Assembly: GCF_024723735.1 (NCBI RefSeq)
Contig: NZ_JANQDU010000001.1
Span: forward strand, 434,001-498,000
Source: Frigidibacter sp. ROC022
GTDB taxonomy: Bacteria > Pseudomonadota > Alphaproteobacteria > Rhodobacterales > Rhodobacteraceae
Reading direction: 5' to 3'
DNA length: 64,000 bases
Positions within the stretch are counted from its first letter, which is position 1. Every line of letters begins with the position of its first letter. The notes beneath the pieces were generated by a model that was not told where the DNA came from, ran no database searches, and saw nothing but the letters and a program-made list of their open reading frames with translations. Positions 16,139 through 24,841 of this stretch are shown here, piece after piece. Position numbers and translations under genes: made by a program.

Positions 16139-17068
16139 TCAGGGCAGCAGGGCCAGCCAGCCCCAGACCGTCAGAACCGACAGCGCGGTGGCGATCAGCA
16201 CCGACGAGGCGGCGACCCGCCTTGCAGCGCCATACATGTTGGCGAAGACATAGGCATTCACCCCCGGCGCCATCGAGGCGGTGAGCACGGCCGAACGCAT
16301 CTGCCCGGTCGAGAGGCCCAGCGTCCAGCCCAGACCGTAGGTCACCGCCGGGTGCAGGATCAGGCTCAGCCCGCAGACATAGAGGATGGTGCGCAGGTCG
16401 CCCTCGGGCCGGTAGCGGCAGAGCACGCCGCCCAGCCCGAACAACGCCGCCGGCAGGGCGGCACGAACCATCATGTCCAGCGCTTCCTTCAGCGCCTGCG
16501 GCACCGGCAGGCCGGTCAGGTTGACCGCGAAGCCCAGCAGGATGCCGATCACCAGCGCATTGCCCAGCATGCCTTTCAGGACGTTGAGAAGCGTCACGCC
16601 GATCGAGCCGCCGCGGTTCTTGACCGCCTCCATCACGGTGACGCCGAGGGCGTAGCAGAAGGGCGCATGCAGGGCGACGATCGCGTAATTGGCGGTCAGG
16701 GCCTCGGTGCCATAGGCGCGTTCGGTGATCGGCAGGCCCAGCAACAGCGAGTTCGAGAACAGGCCGCAGAAGCCGATGGCGACGCTGTCCTCCCAGGGGC
16801 GGTGAAAGATCAGCCTGGCGCCGACGATCCCGGCCAGAAAGCCCGAGACCGCGCCGGTGTAGAAGCTCAGCAGCAGCGGCAGATCGAAGTTCTGGCCAAG
16901 GTCCAGTTCCGAGATCGCCCGGAAGAGCAGGCAGGGCAGGGCGAAACCTTGCGTGAAGCGCATCAGCCCTTCGACCCATTCGTCCTTGAACCAGTCCATC
17001 CAGCGGGCGAGATAGCCGAAGCCCAGGACCAGGAACACCGGCAGGATGACTCCGATCAGGGCTTCCAC
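16139..17068 (-). CDS. AEC-family (auxin efflux carrier type) transporter
   Basis: A 309-residue membrane protein starting at GTG 17066-17068. Two five-helix halves are visible: LIGVILPVFLVLGFGYLARW opens the first, and the second ends in SSVLIATALSVLTVWGWLALLP. The mid-region motif FSNSLLLGLPITERAYG is typical of the family, as is ASMAPGVNAYVFANMYG. Members export or import organic acids and related compounds. It starts 3 bp after the MBL-fold gene's stop and ends the leftward operon. Substrate unknown. Confidence 0.88.
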   Translation of the reverse strand: MEALIGVILPVFLVLGFGYLARWMDWFKDEWVEGLMRFTQGFALPCLLFRAISELDLGQNFDLPLLLSFYTGAVSGFLAGIVGARLIFHRPWEDSVAIGFCGLFSNSLLLGLPITERAYGTEALTANYAIVALHAPFCYALGVTVMEAVKNRGGSIGVTLLNVLKGMLGNALVIGILLGFAVNLTGLPVPQALKEALDMMVRAALPAALFGLGGVLCRYRPEGDLRTILYVCGLSLILHPAVTYGLGWTLGLSTGQMRSAVLTASMAPGVNAYVFANMYGAARRVAASSVLIATALSVLTVWGWLALLP

Positions 17069-17070
17069 GG

Positions 17071-17868
17071 CTAGAGGTCCAGCTCGATCACCATGCCGTC
17101 AAAGGCCGGTTCGACGCCGGGGGGCAGTTCCTTGCAGAGTGTCGCATAGTCGAGATCGATATGCATGTTGGTCACCACTCCCCGTTTCGGTCCGGCGCGG
17201 GCGATCCAGTCCAGCGACTGGGCCAGATGCGAATGGGTCGGATGCGGGTCGCGGCGCAGCGCGTCGAGCACCCAGACATCCAGCCCCGACACCGCTTCCC
17301 AGGCCTCCTCGGTCATGGTCGCGACATCCGGCAGATAGGCCAGACCACCGATCCGGAAGCCGAGGGCGTCGATCGCGCCGTGGCCGACCCGGAACGGCCG
17401 GAACGGGATCGGACCGGCGGGGCCGGGCACCTCGAATGGGCCGTTGATGGCGTTCAGCTCGCAGATCGGCGGATAGCTCGACCCTTCCGGCTGCACGAAG
17501 GCATAGGCAAAGCGCGACAGCAGGCTTTCCTCGGTATCGCCATCGGCCCAGACCGGCATCCGTTTGCGGGTGTTGTAGACCAGCATCCGGATGTCATCGA
17601 TGCCATGCGTGTGATCGGCATGGGAATGGGTGTAGACCACCCCGTCCAGGGTTCCGACGCCGGCGTCCAGCAGCTGGTCGCGCATGTCGGGAGAGGTGTC
17701 GATCAGCGCCCTTGTCACCGCTGTGCCCTCGATCCGCTCGACCAGGGCCGAGCAGCGGCGGCGGCGGTTCTTCGGGTTCGCCGGGTCGCAGGCGCCCCAA
17801 TGACCGCCCAGGCGCGGCACGCCGCCGGAAGAGCCGGTGCCCAGCAGGGTGACGCGCAGCCGGGCCAT
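17071..17868 (-). CDS. MBL-fold metallo-hydrolase (PhnP/RNase Z-like)
   Basis: A 265-residue beta-lactamase-fold phosphodiesterase-type protein. It has LLGTGSSGGVPRLGG at the start, the metal motif YTHSHADHTHGID, a later FRVGHGAIDALGFRIGGLAYLPD, LDALRRDPHPTHSHL and NMHIDLDY. This is the usual partner of tatD in alphaproteobacteria. The TGATG overlap with tatD indicates coupling. A phosphodiester hydrolase role is inferred from the family; the substrate is not known. Confidence 0.88.
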   Translation of the reverse strand: MARLRVTLLGTGSSGGVPRLGGHWGACDPANPKNRRRRCSALVERIEGTAVTRALIDTSPDMRDQLLDAGVGTLDGVVYTHSHADHTHGIDDIRMLVYNTRKRMPVWADGDTEESLLSRFAYAFVQPEGSSYPPICELNAINGPFEVPGPAGPIPFRPFRVGHGAIDALGFRIGGLAYLPDVATMTEEAWEAVSGLDVWVLDALRRDPHPTHSHLAQSLDWIARAGPKRGVVTNMHIDLDYATLCKELPPGVEPAFDGMVIELDL

Positions 17869-18656
17869 CAGGCGGCCTTCCGGAACAGACGTTCGAAATT
17901 GGCCTCGGTCCGGGCGGCGAACTCGGGGTAGGGGAGGTCCAGCGCCTCGGCCATCCGCTGCGCGGTGAGGGCGGTATAGGCCGGTTCGTTGCGGCGTCCC
18001 CGGTGCGGCGGTGGCGCAAGATAGGGGCTGTCGGTCTCGACCAGCAGCCGGTCCAGCGGCGCCGCTTTGAAGATCGCCCGAAGCTCTTCCGATTTCGGGA
18101 AGGCTGCGATGCCCGAGATCGAGAGGTAGAAGCCAAGCTCCAGCGCCGCCCGCGCCAGATCCGGCCCGGAGGAGAAGCAATGCATGACGCAGGAATAGGC
18201 GCCTTTCCCGTGCTCCTCGGTCAATATCCGCGCCATGTCGTCATCCGCTGCACGGGCATGGATGATAAGCGGCAGGCCGGTCTCCCGCGCCGCCGCGATA
18301 TGGATGCGCAGGCTTTGCTGCTGAATCCCGGCACTGTCGGCGGAATAGTGATAGTCGAGCCCGGTCTCTCCGATGCCGACGAATTTCGGATGCGCCGCCA
18401 GCGCCACCAGTTCCTCCAGCCGGGCCAGCGGCTGTTCATGGACGCTCATCGGGTGAACCCCGGCGGCGTAGAAGACGCGCGGATGGGCCTCGGCGATGGC
18501 GCGGACCCTGGGCTCATGGTCCAGTCGCGTGCAGATCGTCACCATCCGCCGGACTCCGGCGGCTTCGGCGCGGGCGATGACCTCGGGCAGTTCGCCGTCG
18601 AAGTCGGGGAAGTCCAGATGGCAGTGGCTGTCGGTGATCGCGGGCGGGGTCGTCAT
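17868..18656 (-). CDS. tatD: TatD-family metal-dependent DNase
   Basis: A 262-residue TIM-barrel hydrolase. ATG 18654-18656 is preferred because ITDSHCHLDF then begins near residue 7; a GTG at 18690-18692 would add 12 residues. Metal ligands are seen in DSHCHLDF, GIGETGLDYHYS (Glu), LIIHARAAD (His), MHCFSS (His) and VETDSPYLAP (Asp). TatD enzymes act as 3'-5' DNases or deoxyribonuclease-type hydrolases. It is downstream of holB in the conserved tmk-holB-tatD order. Confidence 0.92.
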   Translation of the reverse strand: MTTPPAITDSHCHLDFPDFDGELPEVIARAEAAGVRRMVTICTRLDHEPRVRAIAEAHPRVFYAAGVHPMSVHEQPLARLEELVALAAHPKFVGIGETGLDYHYSADSAGIQQQSLRIHIAAARETGLPLIIHARAADDDMARILTEEHGKGAYSCVMHCFSSGPDLARAALELGFYLSISGIAAFPKSEELRAIFKAAPLDRLLVETDSPYLAPPPHRGRRNEPAYTALTAQRMAEALDLPYPEFAARTEANFERLFRKAA

Positions 18657-18713
18657 AGGGGTCGGGTCGCCTTCAAGGGTCTTGTCTGGCACTGTCTGAA
18701 CAGTTCGGGCGGG

Positions 18714-19847
18714 TCAGCGCAGGGCCAGTGTCGAGGCAGCCTCGTCGATCCTGAGGAGGGTATCAAGGATCAGGCTGCCGGGGTCAAGGTTGACCGCCTT
18801 GCCGTGCCGGGCCCGGGCCGACAGTTCTTGTTGCAGGGCGGCCCAGCCGCGCCCGGCCCGGGGATCGGGGGCAAGCCGGGCCAGCAGGGCGGCCTCGGCC
18901 TCGGTCGCCGCCCGGGCCTGGTCGGGATCGACCCCGGCGCGGGCAAGACGGGACAGGAACAGGTCGATCAAGGTCAGCACGAGGTCGAACTGGGGTTCCT
19001 TGGCGCGGCCGGCGAAACCTTCGCAGAACTTGATCGCGGCCGGCCGGTCGATGCCCGGCGCCCCCTTCATCAGTTCCAGCAGCGAGGCCCAGAGGTCGAG
19101 CCCCCCGAGGTTCACCAGCCGCACCGCCGCGCCCGCCGATCCGGCTGCCAGCGAGGCCAGCGTGGCCGAGTCCTCGGGCGGCACCGCGCCGGCCTGATCC
19201 AGCGCGGCGGTCAGCGCCTCGGGCGCCAGCGGCCCCAGGCGCAGGCTGCGGCAGCGCGAGCGGATCGTCGGCAGCAGCTGGTGCGGCTGGTGGCAGACGA
19301 TCAGGAAGGTGGTGGCCTTGGGCGGTTCTTCCAGTTCCTTCAGCAGCGCATTGGCTGCGGTCGGGTTCATCTCGTCGGCCGGATCGACGATCACCACACG
19401 CCGCCCGCCATCGGTGGAGGAGAGGTGAAAGAACTCCTTCAGCGCCCGTACCGGCTTCGCGGTGATCTGGGTTTCCAGCTGGTCGCCCTTGTCGTTCGGG
19501 CCGCGCCGCAGCAGCATCAGCCGGCTTTCCGACAGCGCCGCGATCCGGTGCCGCAACGGGCTGTCCGGGTCGATGTCGAGGCTGGTCAGCGGCTCGGGCT
19601 CTCCGAACAGGCCCGGTGCGGGCTCGGTCGGCTGCGCCAGCAGGAAGGCCGCCATCCGCCAGGCCAGGGTCGCCTTGCCGATCCCGCGTGGCCCCGAGAT
19701 CAGCCAGGCATGGTGCAGCCGTCCGGAATTGAACGCATCGAGAAAGGCGGCCTCGGCCTCCTCATGGCCGAAGACCCGCTGCGCATGGCGCGGATGCGGC
19801 ACGCCTTCGACGGCGTCGGGTTCGGGAAGCTCGCTCGGATCGGCCAT
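18714..19847 (-). CDS. holB: DNA polymerase III delta' subunit
   Basis: A 377-residue clamp-loader subunit starting at ATG 19845-19847. It shows HPRHAQRVFGHEEAEAAFLDAF, the P-loop WLISGPRGIGKATLAWR, VVIVDPADEMNPTAANALLKELEEPP (the DnaX-like Walker B and LLKxLEEPP motif) and FLIVCHQPHQLLPTIRSRC (sensor 1/SRC motif). It opens the beta clamp together with delta and tau. The position directly after tmk is standard. Confidence 0.93.
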   Translation of the reverse strand: MADPSELPEPDAVEGVPHPRHAQRVFGHEEAEAAFLDAFNSGRLHHAWLISGPRGIGKATLAWRMAAFLLAQPTEPAPGLFGEPEPLTSLDIDPDSPLRHRIAALSESRLMLLRRGPNDKGDQLETQITAKPVRALKEFFHLSSTDGGRRVVIVDPADEMNPTAANALLKELEEPPKATTFLIVCHQPHQLLPTIRSRCRSLRLGPLAPEALTAALDQAGAVPPEDSATLASLAAGSAGAAVRLVNLGGLDLWASLLELMKGAPGIDRPAAIKFCEGFAGRAKEPQFDLVLTLIDLFLSRLARAGVDPDQARAATEAEAALLARLAPDPRAGRGWAALQQELSARARHGKAVNLDPGSLILDTLLRIDEAASTLALR

Positions 19848-19857
19848 GACTTCGTGC

Positions 19858-20481
19858 TTACCGCAAGGCGCGCTCGACAACAGCCATGATTTCATCTGCC
19901 ACGATGTCGGGGTCGCGATTGCCGTCGATCATCCGGCAGCGGAGCGGGAAGCGGCGGGCAAGCTGGATGAAACCGGTCCGGAGCTGGTCCTGAAAGTCCT
20001 GCCCCATCGATTCGAACCGGTCCTCGCCCGACTCGCGGGCCAGCCCGCGCGACAGGGCCAGTGCCGGGTCCATGTCGAGGATCAGGGTCAGGTCGGGTTC
20101 GCGGCCGATCATCAGGGCGTGCAGCTGATCGACGACGGTGCGCAATTCGCCACGGGTGGCGCCCTGATAGATGCGGGTGGAATCGGCGAAGCGGTCGCTG
20201 ATCACCACCGCGCCGCGCTCCAGCGCCGGCAGGATGGTCTTTTCCAGGTGGTCGCGCCGGGCGGCGGTGAACAGCAGGATCTCGGTCTCGGGCGACCAGC
20301 GGTCGGCGCTGCCCTCGACCAGCAGGCGGCGGATCTCCTCGGCGCCGGGAGAGCCCCCCGGTTCCCGGGTCAGCACCACCTCGCGCCCGCCGGCACGCAG
20401 GCGCTCGGCCAGACGCCGGGCCTGGGTCGATTTGCCCGAGCCGTCGATGCCCTCGAACGTCAGGAAACTGCCCTTGGTCAT
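19858..20481 (-). CDS. tmk: thymidylate kinase
   Basis: A 207-residue enzyme phosphorylating dTMP to dTDP. The P-loop reads FEGIDGSGKSTQARRL, the DRX motif DRFADSTRIYQGA, and the TREPGGSPGAEEIR segment contains the substrate arginine. A LID region follows around residues 140-155. It overlaps the preceding D,D-carboxypeptidase by 4 bp (ATGA). Length is normal. Confidence 0.96.
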   Translation of the reverse strand: MTKGSFLTFEGIDGSGKSTQARRLAERLRAGGREVVLTREPGGSPGAEEIRRLLVEGSADRWSPETEILLFTAARRDHLEKTILPALERGAVVISDRFADSTRIYQGATRGELRTVVDQLHALMIGREPDLTLILDMDPALALSRGLARESGEDRFESMGQDFQDQLRTGFIQLARRFPLRCRMIDGNRDPDIVADEIMAVVERALR

Positions 20482-21701
20482 TCCTTGTCGGCCGGCGCAG
20501 CGCCGGAGTCGGCGGGCGCCGCGGCGGCCGGGGTCGGGGCAGGGGCTTCTTCCGGGGCGACATAGCGCCCGTAGAGCACCTTCGCCGCCGTGGTCAGGCG
20601 CGGCCAGATGCCGCCCTTGGCGACAGCATGGTCGGCGACCAGCGGCACCCGGTGTTCGGGCATTCCGTCCAGCGCCACGACCAGCGTGCCCAGTTGCTGG
20701 CCCTCGGCGATCGGCGCCTCGATCGGGCCGGAATACTGGACCACCCCCGGCACGCCATCGCGGTGCACCGCCGGAATCAGCAAATTGACGTCCTCGGCCG
20801 GGACCAGTCCGACCGTCGGGCTGTCACCCAGCCAGACCGCCGCCTCGGCCAGGACCTTGCCCTTCGGCGCCACCGTCTTCTGCACGAATTGCCGGAATGC
20901 CCAGTTGACCAGGGCTTCGGCCTCTTCGGCACGTTCCTTCTCGCTGCGCAGCCCGGTGATCACGACGACGATCCGCCGGTCACCCTGCACCGCCGAGCCG
21001 ACCAGCCCATAGCCGGCCTCGGAGGTATGCCCGGTCTTGAGCCCGTCGGCACCGATGCCCAGCTTCAGCAGCGGGTTGCGGTTGAAGCGGTTGTCCGGTG
21101 CGCGCCCGTCCCAGAGGAATTCCTTCTCCGAGAAATAGCCGTAGTATTCGGGAAACTCGGTGATGATATGCGCCGCCAGCGTGCCGAGATCGCGCATCGA
21201 CATCCTGTGTCCGGGCGCCGGCCAGCCGCTGGCATTGACGAAATGCGAGTTGGTCAGCCCGATCTTCGGAGCCCGCTCGTTCATCTGCTGGGCAAAGGCT
21301 TCCTCGGTCCCGGCCAGCCCTTCGGCCACCGCGACGCAGGCGTCGTTGCCGGACAGGACCACGATGCCCTGGATCAGCTCCTCGACCGTCGGCCGGTCCT
21401 GTTCGTTGAGGAACATGGTCGAGCCCTGCATCGCCTTGGCCCGGCTCGACACGCCGAACCGGGTGTCGAGCGTCACCCGCCCGTCATGCAGCGCCTCGAA
21501 CAGCATGTTGACGGTCATCAGCTTCGACATCGAGGCCGGCGGCAGCGCCTCGTCGGCATTCTTCTCGAGCAGCACGGTCCCGGTCGAAAGGTCGAGCACA
21601 TAGGCCGCGCGGGCCCGGGTCTCGAAGGCAAGGGCGCTGTCCGGCAGGGCCGGAAGCAGCAGCGTCACGAAAAGGAAAAGGCGGATCAGCAGTCGGGTCA
21701 T
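20478..21701 (-). CDS. dacC: D-alanyl-D-alanine carboxypeptidase (penicillin-binding protein 5/6 type)
   Basis: A 407-residue secreted peptidase with a signal peptide cleaved after SALA near residue 25. Catalytic motifs are SMSK (Ser nucleophile near 58), SGND and KTGHTSEAG. The C-terminal beta-sandwich domain is present, but the tail is a Pro/Ala stretch (APAPTPAAAAPADSG) rather than a clear amphipathic anchor. It trims peptidoglycan stem peptides in the periplasm. It lies between the SPOR lipoprotein and tmk, the common alphaproteobacterial order. Confidence 0.93.
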   Translation of the reverse strand: MTRLLIRLFLFVTLLLPALPDSALAFETRARAAYVLDLSTGTVLLEKNADEALPPASMSKLMTVNMLFEALHDGRVTLDTRFGVSSRAKAMQGSTMFLNEQDRPTVEELIQGIVVLSGNDACVAVAEGLAGTEEAFAQQMNERAPKIGLTNSHFVNASGWPAPGHRMSMRDLGTLAAHIITEFPEYYGYFSEKEFLWDGRAPDNRFNRNPLLKLGIGADGLKTGHTSEAGYGLVGSAVQGDRRIVVVITGLRSEKERAEEAEALVNWAFRQFVQKTVAPKGKVLAEAAVWLGDSPTVGLVPAEDVNLLIPAVHRDGVPGVVQYSGPIEAPIAEGQQLGTLVVALDGMPEHRVPLVADHAVAKGGIWPRLTTAAKVLYGRYVAPEEAPAPTPAAAAPADSGAAPADKE

Positions 21702-21777
21702 CTGGGGCGTCCTTCAGGCGGTCCTTCGGCGGTCAGGTCGGTGACCGGGGCGGCCGGCCTTGCGGCCGGTCTCCTGG

Positions 21778-22803
21778 TCAGCCGTTGACGAAATAGGCAT
21801 CGGTGAAGCCCAGGGCCTTCACCTTCTTCAGCAGCACCGCGCGCTCACCGACGCTCGTCGCCGGTCCGACGATCACCCGCCAATAGGCTTTGCCGTTGGC
21901 CGAGCTCTTCTTGATCGTCGGGATCATGCCGTCGCGACGCAGGGCGGTGGCGGTGTTGTTGGCGTTTGTCTGGACGCTGAAGATGCCGATCTGGATGAAG
22001 GGCTTGCTGATCCGGGCCACCGGTTTCGGGGCCGGGGCAACGGCAGCGATGTCCTCGGCGGGCTTCAGCGCCGTCTCGGGGGGCGGAAGGCCGGCATCCG
22101 CGGCGGCCTTGGCCTCGGCCGCGGCCTTCTTGGCAGCGGCGGCAGCCTCGCGCCTGGCGATCCGGTCGGCGCGGCGCTGCTGGGCCTTGGTCAGCGGTTT
22201 GGCCGCCTGCTCGGTGGCCGCTTCGCCGGCACCCTCGGCCGCGTCCAGCGCCGCGGCGGCCCCGGCAACCACCGGGTCGAGCGGCTTCGACTCGATTTCC
22301 TCGGCGGCGGCGATGGTTTCGCTCGCGGGCGCCTCGGCGGCGGGCTCCGGTTCGGGCGGTGCGATCTCTTCGCGCTTCAGCGCGGTCACGTTCAGTTTCG
22401 CCGGGGCACCGGCCAGCATCCCCAGGGCCGAGGCGGCATCGGAGGAGACCTGGATCTTCGGCCCCGGATTCTCGCGCTCGCGCCGGAACAGCGCGCCGAT
22501 GACGAACTTGCCGTTTTCCTCGTTGCGGATGATCACCCGCTCTGGGTCCTTCACATCGGCATAGGCGACCCAGACTCCGCCCAGCGACGGCCGGCCGTCC
22601 CAGAGACCCTCGTCGGTGGTCTGGAATATCTCCGGCGCCTCGACATCGCGCTCCACGACAGGGCCGGCCGGCCCCGGCGCGACGGCGGCGCCGTCTTCAT
22701 CGATTGCGGGCTTGCCGAACGGCGACTGCCCCTCTTCGCAGCCCTGCAAGAGCGCAGCTGCCACCACTACGATCAAGAACTGCCCTGCACGAAACGTTGC
22801 CAT
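21778..22803 (-). CDS. SPOR-domain lipoprotein
   Basis: A 341-residue protein starting at ATG 22801-22803 after a GGGGGG element. The N-terminus has a lipoprotein signal ending LLQGC (Cys near residue 21). The middle is low-complexity, Ala/Lys/Glu-rich and probably extended or coiled (residues about 150-250). The last 75 residues (FIQIGIFSVQTNANNTATALRRDG ... YWRVIVGP) are a SPOR domain, which binds denuded glycan strands at the septum. The adjacent D,D-carboxypeptidase supports a cell-wall role. Confidence 0.88.
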   Translation of the reverse strand: MATFRAGQFLIVVVAAALLQGCEEGQSPFGKPAIDEDGAAVAPGPAGPVVERDVEAPEIFQTTDEGLWDGRPSLGGVWVAYADVKDPERVIIRNEENGKFVIGALFRRERENPGPKIQVSSDAASALGMLAGAPAKLNVTALKREEIAPPEPEPAAEAPASETIAAAEEIESKPLDPVVAGAAAALDAAEGAGEAATEQAAKPLTKAQQRRADRIARREAAAAAKKAAAEAKAAADAGLPPPETALKPAEDIAAVAPAPKPVARISKPFIQIGIFSVQTNANNTATALRRDGMIPTIKKSSANGKAYWRVIVGPATSVGERAVLLKKVKALGFTDAYFVNG

Positions 22804-23125
22804 CCAGTTGCCCCCCGGTCGGTTCACGCCGACCCGTTCCGCCGGATCCTTGCCCGGCTTTTTCGCCCGATCCCCGGTCTTGGTCTTCCGATCCGGGTTG
22901 CGCGGGAGTTTAACCAGAATAGCGCTGCATGGAAAGGGCGCCGCCACCGTTGGGCGTATTTCGGCGATCACGAAAGCTTTCCCGCGCCGGTCGCCTCGAT
23001 CCGCGGTGCCCAGACCAGGGCCCCGCCATCGCACCGGGTCTTGCCCGCCATTTCCCAAGCGGATACGTCAACCGGGTCGGGCAGGCAGCGGGCCGTCGCC
23101 CCCGGCGGCCCGGAAGACCGACGAC
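22804..23125. other. gene-free stretch before tRNA-Ser
   Basis: GC-rich DNA between the leftward SPOR gene and tRNA-Ser. It must contain the promoter of the leftward cell-wall/replication operon. No persuasive ORF and no strong hairpin are seen; no clear sigma-70 boxes could be picked. Confidence 0.4.
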
Positions 23126-23213
23126 GGAAGAGTGGCAGAGTGGTCGATTGCACTGGTCTTGAAAACCAGCGAACCGAGAGGTTCCGTGGGTTCGAATCCC
23201 ACCTCTTCCGCCA
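23126..23213 (+). tRNA. tRNA-Ser (anticodon TGA)
   Basis: The 7-bp acceptor stem (23126-23132 with 23203-23209), discriminator G23210 and encoded CCA 23211-23213 are present. The anticodon loop CTTGAAA between 5-bp stems gives TGA. A long class II variable arm (GCGAACCGAGAGGTTCC region) and a TTCGAAT T-loop complete the fold. Confidence 0.96.
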
Positions 23214-23515
23214 GTTGGCCGATGGGTCTGGTTGCATTTCAACGGATCGGCGGAAGATTTCTTGTTGACGCCCCTTCCATTTGCCCCGTCACCACAAGCG
23301 AACAGGTCCATCCGGTCTGGAGGCAACAGGTCGGGCGCCGTCGATGCGGCCGTATCCGCCCGCCATCCCATCTCTCGGCGGGAAAGCGACAGTCCTGCCG
23401 TCGTTCGTGCGATCCATCTCGCCGGAGGTGTTTCGGTTGACCCCGCCAAGTCCCAGCTTTCCGACCTCGGGAGCATCCTGTAGGCTTGACGCGGGAATGA
23501 GAGAGAACGCCGCGC
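23214..23515. promoter_or_regulatory. intergenic region upstream of hupT
   Basis: 302 bases without a credible gene. They must hold the promoter for hupTUV-hypF. TTGACC (about 23433) and TTGACG (about 23487) are possible -35 elements without a convincing -10 partner. A weak GAGAG ribosome site precedes the hupT ATG. Confidence 0.35.
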
Positions 23516-24841
23516 ATGGCTCTGGCACATCCATCTGATCGCAGCGAAGCCGCGTTTAGCGATGCGGCCTGGGCGGATGTGATCCGGGCGATGGATCGGA
23601 CCTATTCCGAACTCGTCACCTATCAGGAGAAGCTGGAAACACAGAATGCCGAGCTGGAGGACCTGCGCCGGTTCATGTCCTCGGTCTTCGAGTCTGTTTC
23701 GGACGTCCTGATCGTCGTCGATCGCGCGCATCGGGTCGAGCAGACGGGCGGGTCCTTCGACAGGCTGTTCAACCCTCGGCCGGACCGGCATCTGGGATTT
23801 CTGGTCGATGACCTGGCGACCGAACTGTCGCGCGAGCTGATCCGGGCCTCGCTCGAGAAGGTGATCGAGACGCGGGAATTCACCACGGTCGAGATCGAGG
23901 TCGTGACGCGGGACGGCGCGGCGCCGCTGGAACTCAGCATCGCGCCGCGCCTCAACGAGCGCAACAAGAGCATGGGCGCGGTCATCGTCGGCCGCCCGGT
24001 GGGTGAATTGCGCCGGGCCTATTTCGAACTGGAGGCCAGCCACAAGGCGCTGAAGGAGGCGCAGGGCCATCTGGTGCGCAACGAAAAGCTAGCCTCGCTG
24101 GGTCGCCTGCTGGCCGGCGTCGCGCATGAGCTGAACAATCCGATCAGTTTCGTCTATGCCAATACCCACGCTCTCGAAAAATACGCCAACCGGTTCGAGA
24201 CCTATTTCGAAGCGGTGCAGGCGGGCGCCTCGCGCGCCGAGCTGGTGGCGCTGCGGCGCGATCTCAAGCTGGACCGTGCCGTCAAGAACCTGCGCCAGGC
24301 GATCAACGGGGCCAAGGAGGGCGCCGAGCGCGTGCGCGACATTGTCGAGGACCTGCGCAGACTGTCGGCGGAAGGGTCCGGCGAGGCGGTCGATTTCGAT
24401 CTGGTGACGACGACGCGCACGGCTGCCGACTGGGTTGTCCGCGGCACGAAGACCCCGGTGAAGATCGTCTTTTCCGAGGGCGCACGGCCCGTGGCCCGGG
24501 GCAATCCGGGGCATGTCCAGCAGATCGTCATGAACCTGGTCCAGAACGCAATCGACGCGTTGGGCGAAACGGCCGATCCCCGGGTGACCCTGCGCCACGA
24601 AACGCGCGGCGACCGGGCGGTGCTGATCGTCAGCGACAACGGTCCGGGCATCAGCCCCGAGATCGTCGGCTCGATCTTCGATCCCTTCTTCACCACCAAG
24701 CCCGTGGGCAAGGGGACCGGGCTGGGTCTTTCGATCTCGCACAAGATCGCGCAGGAACATGGCGGCGATCTCTATTACTGCAAGAGCGACGAGGGGGGCA
24801 GCTGCTTCTGCCTCGAGCTTCCCGGAGGGCAGAGCCGATGA
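23516..24841 (+). CDS. hupT: HupT sensor histidine kinase of the H2-sensing system
   Basis: A 441-residue soluble kinase. A PAS domain lies at about 50-160 (SSVFESVSDVLIVVDRAHRV). The dimerisation/phosphoacceptor box GVAHELNNPISFVYAN places the phosphorylated His at 204. The ATPase domain has N (NLVQNAIDAL), G1 (SDNGPGISPE), F (IFDPFFTTKP) and G2 (GTGLGLS) boxes. There are no membrane segments. In R. capsulatus HupT phosphorylates HupR when H2 is absent, which silences hupSLC, and HupUV relieves this by contacting HupT. The same gene order and an ATGA overlap with hupU support the same circuit. Confidence 0.95.
   Translation: MALAHPSDRSEAAFSDAAWADVIRAMDRTYSELVTYQEKLETQNAELEDLRRFMSSVFESVSDVLIVVDRAHRVEQTGGSFDRLFNPRPDRHLGFLVDDLATELSRELIRASLEKVIETREFTTVEIEVVTRDGAAPLELSIAPRLNERNKSMGAVIVGRPVGELRRAYFELEASHKALKEAQGHLVRNEKLASLGRLLAGVAHELNNPISFVYANTHALEKYANRFETYFEAVQAGASRAELVALRRDLKLDRAVKNLRQAINGAKEGAERVRDIVEDLRRLSAEGSGEAVDFDLVTTTRTAADWVVRGTKTPVKIVFSEGARPVARGNPGHVQQIVMNLVQNAIDALGETADPRVTLRHETRGDRAVLIVSDNGPGISPEIVGSIFDPFFTTKPVGKGTGLGLSISHKIAQEHGGDLYYCKSDEGGSCFCLELPGGQSR

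Noticed and set aside
17160-17447. Small plus-strand frames inside the MBL-fold gene
   Set aside because: No ribosome sites and no similarity; overlapped fully by the metallo-hydrolase.
18003-19889. Plus-strand 628-codon frame opposite tatD and holB
   Set aside because: Shadow frame of the conserved minus-strand genes; residues are Gln/Arg/Gly-rich without domains.
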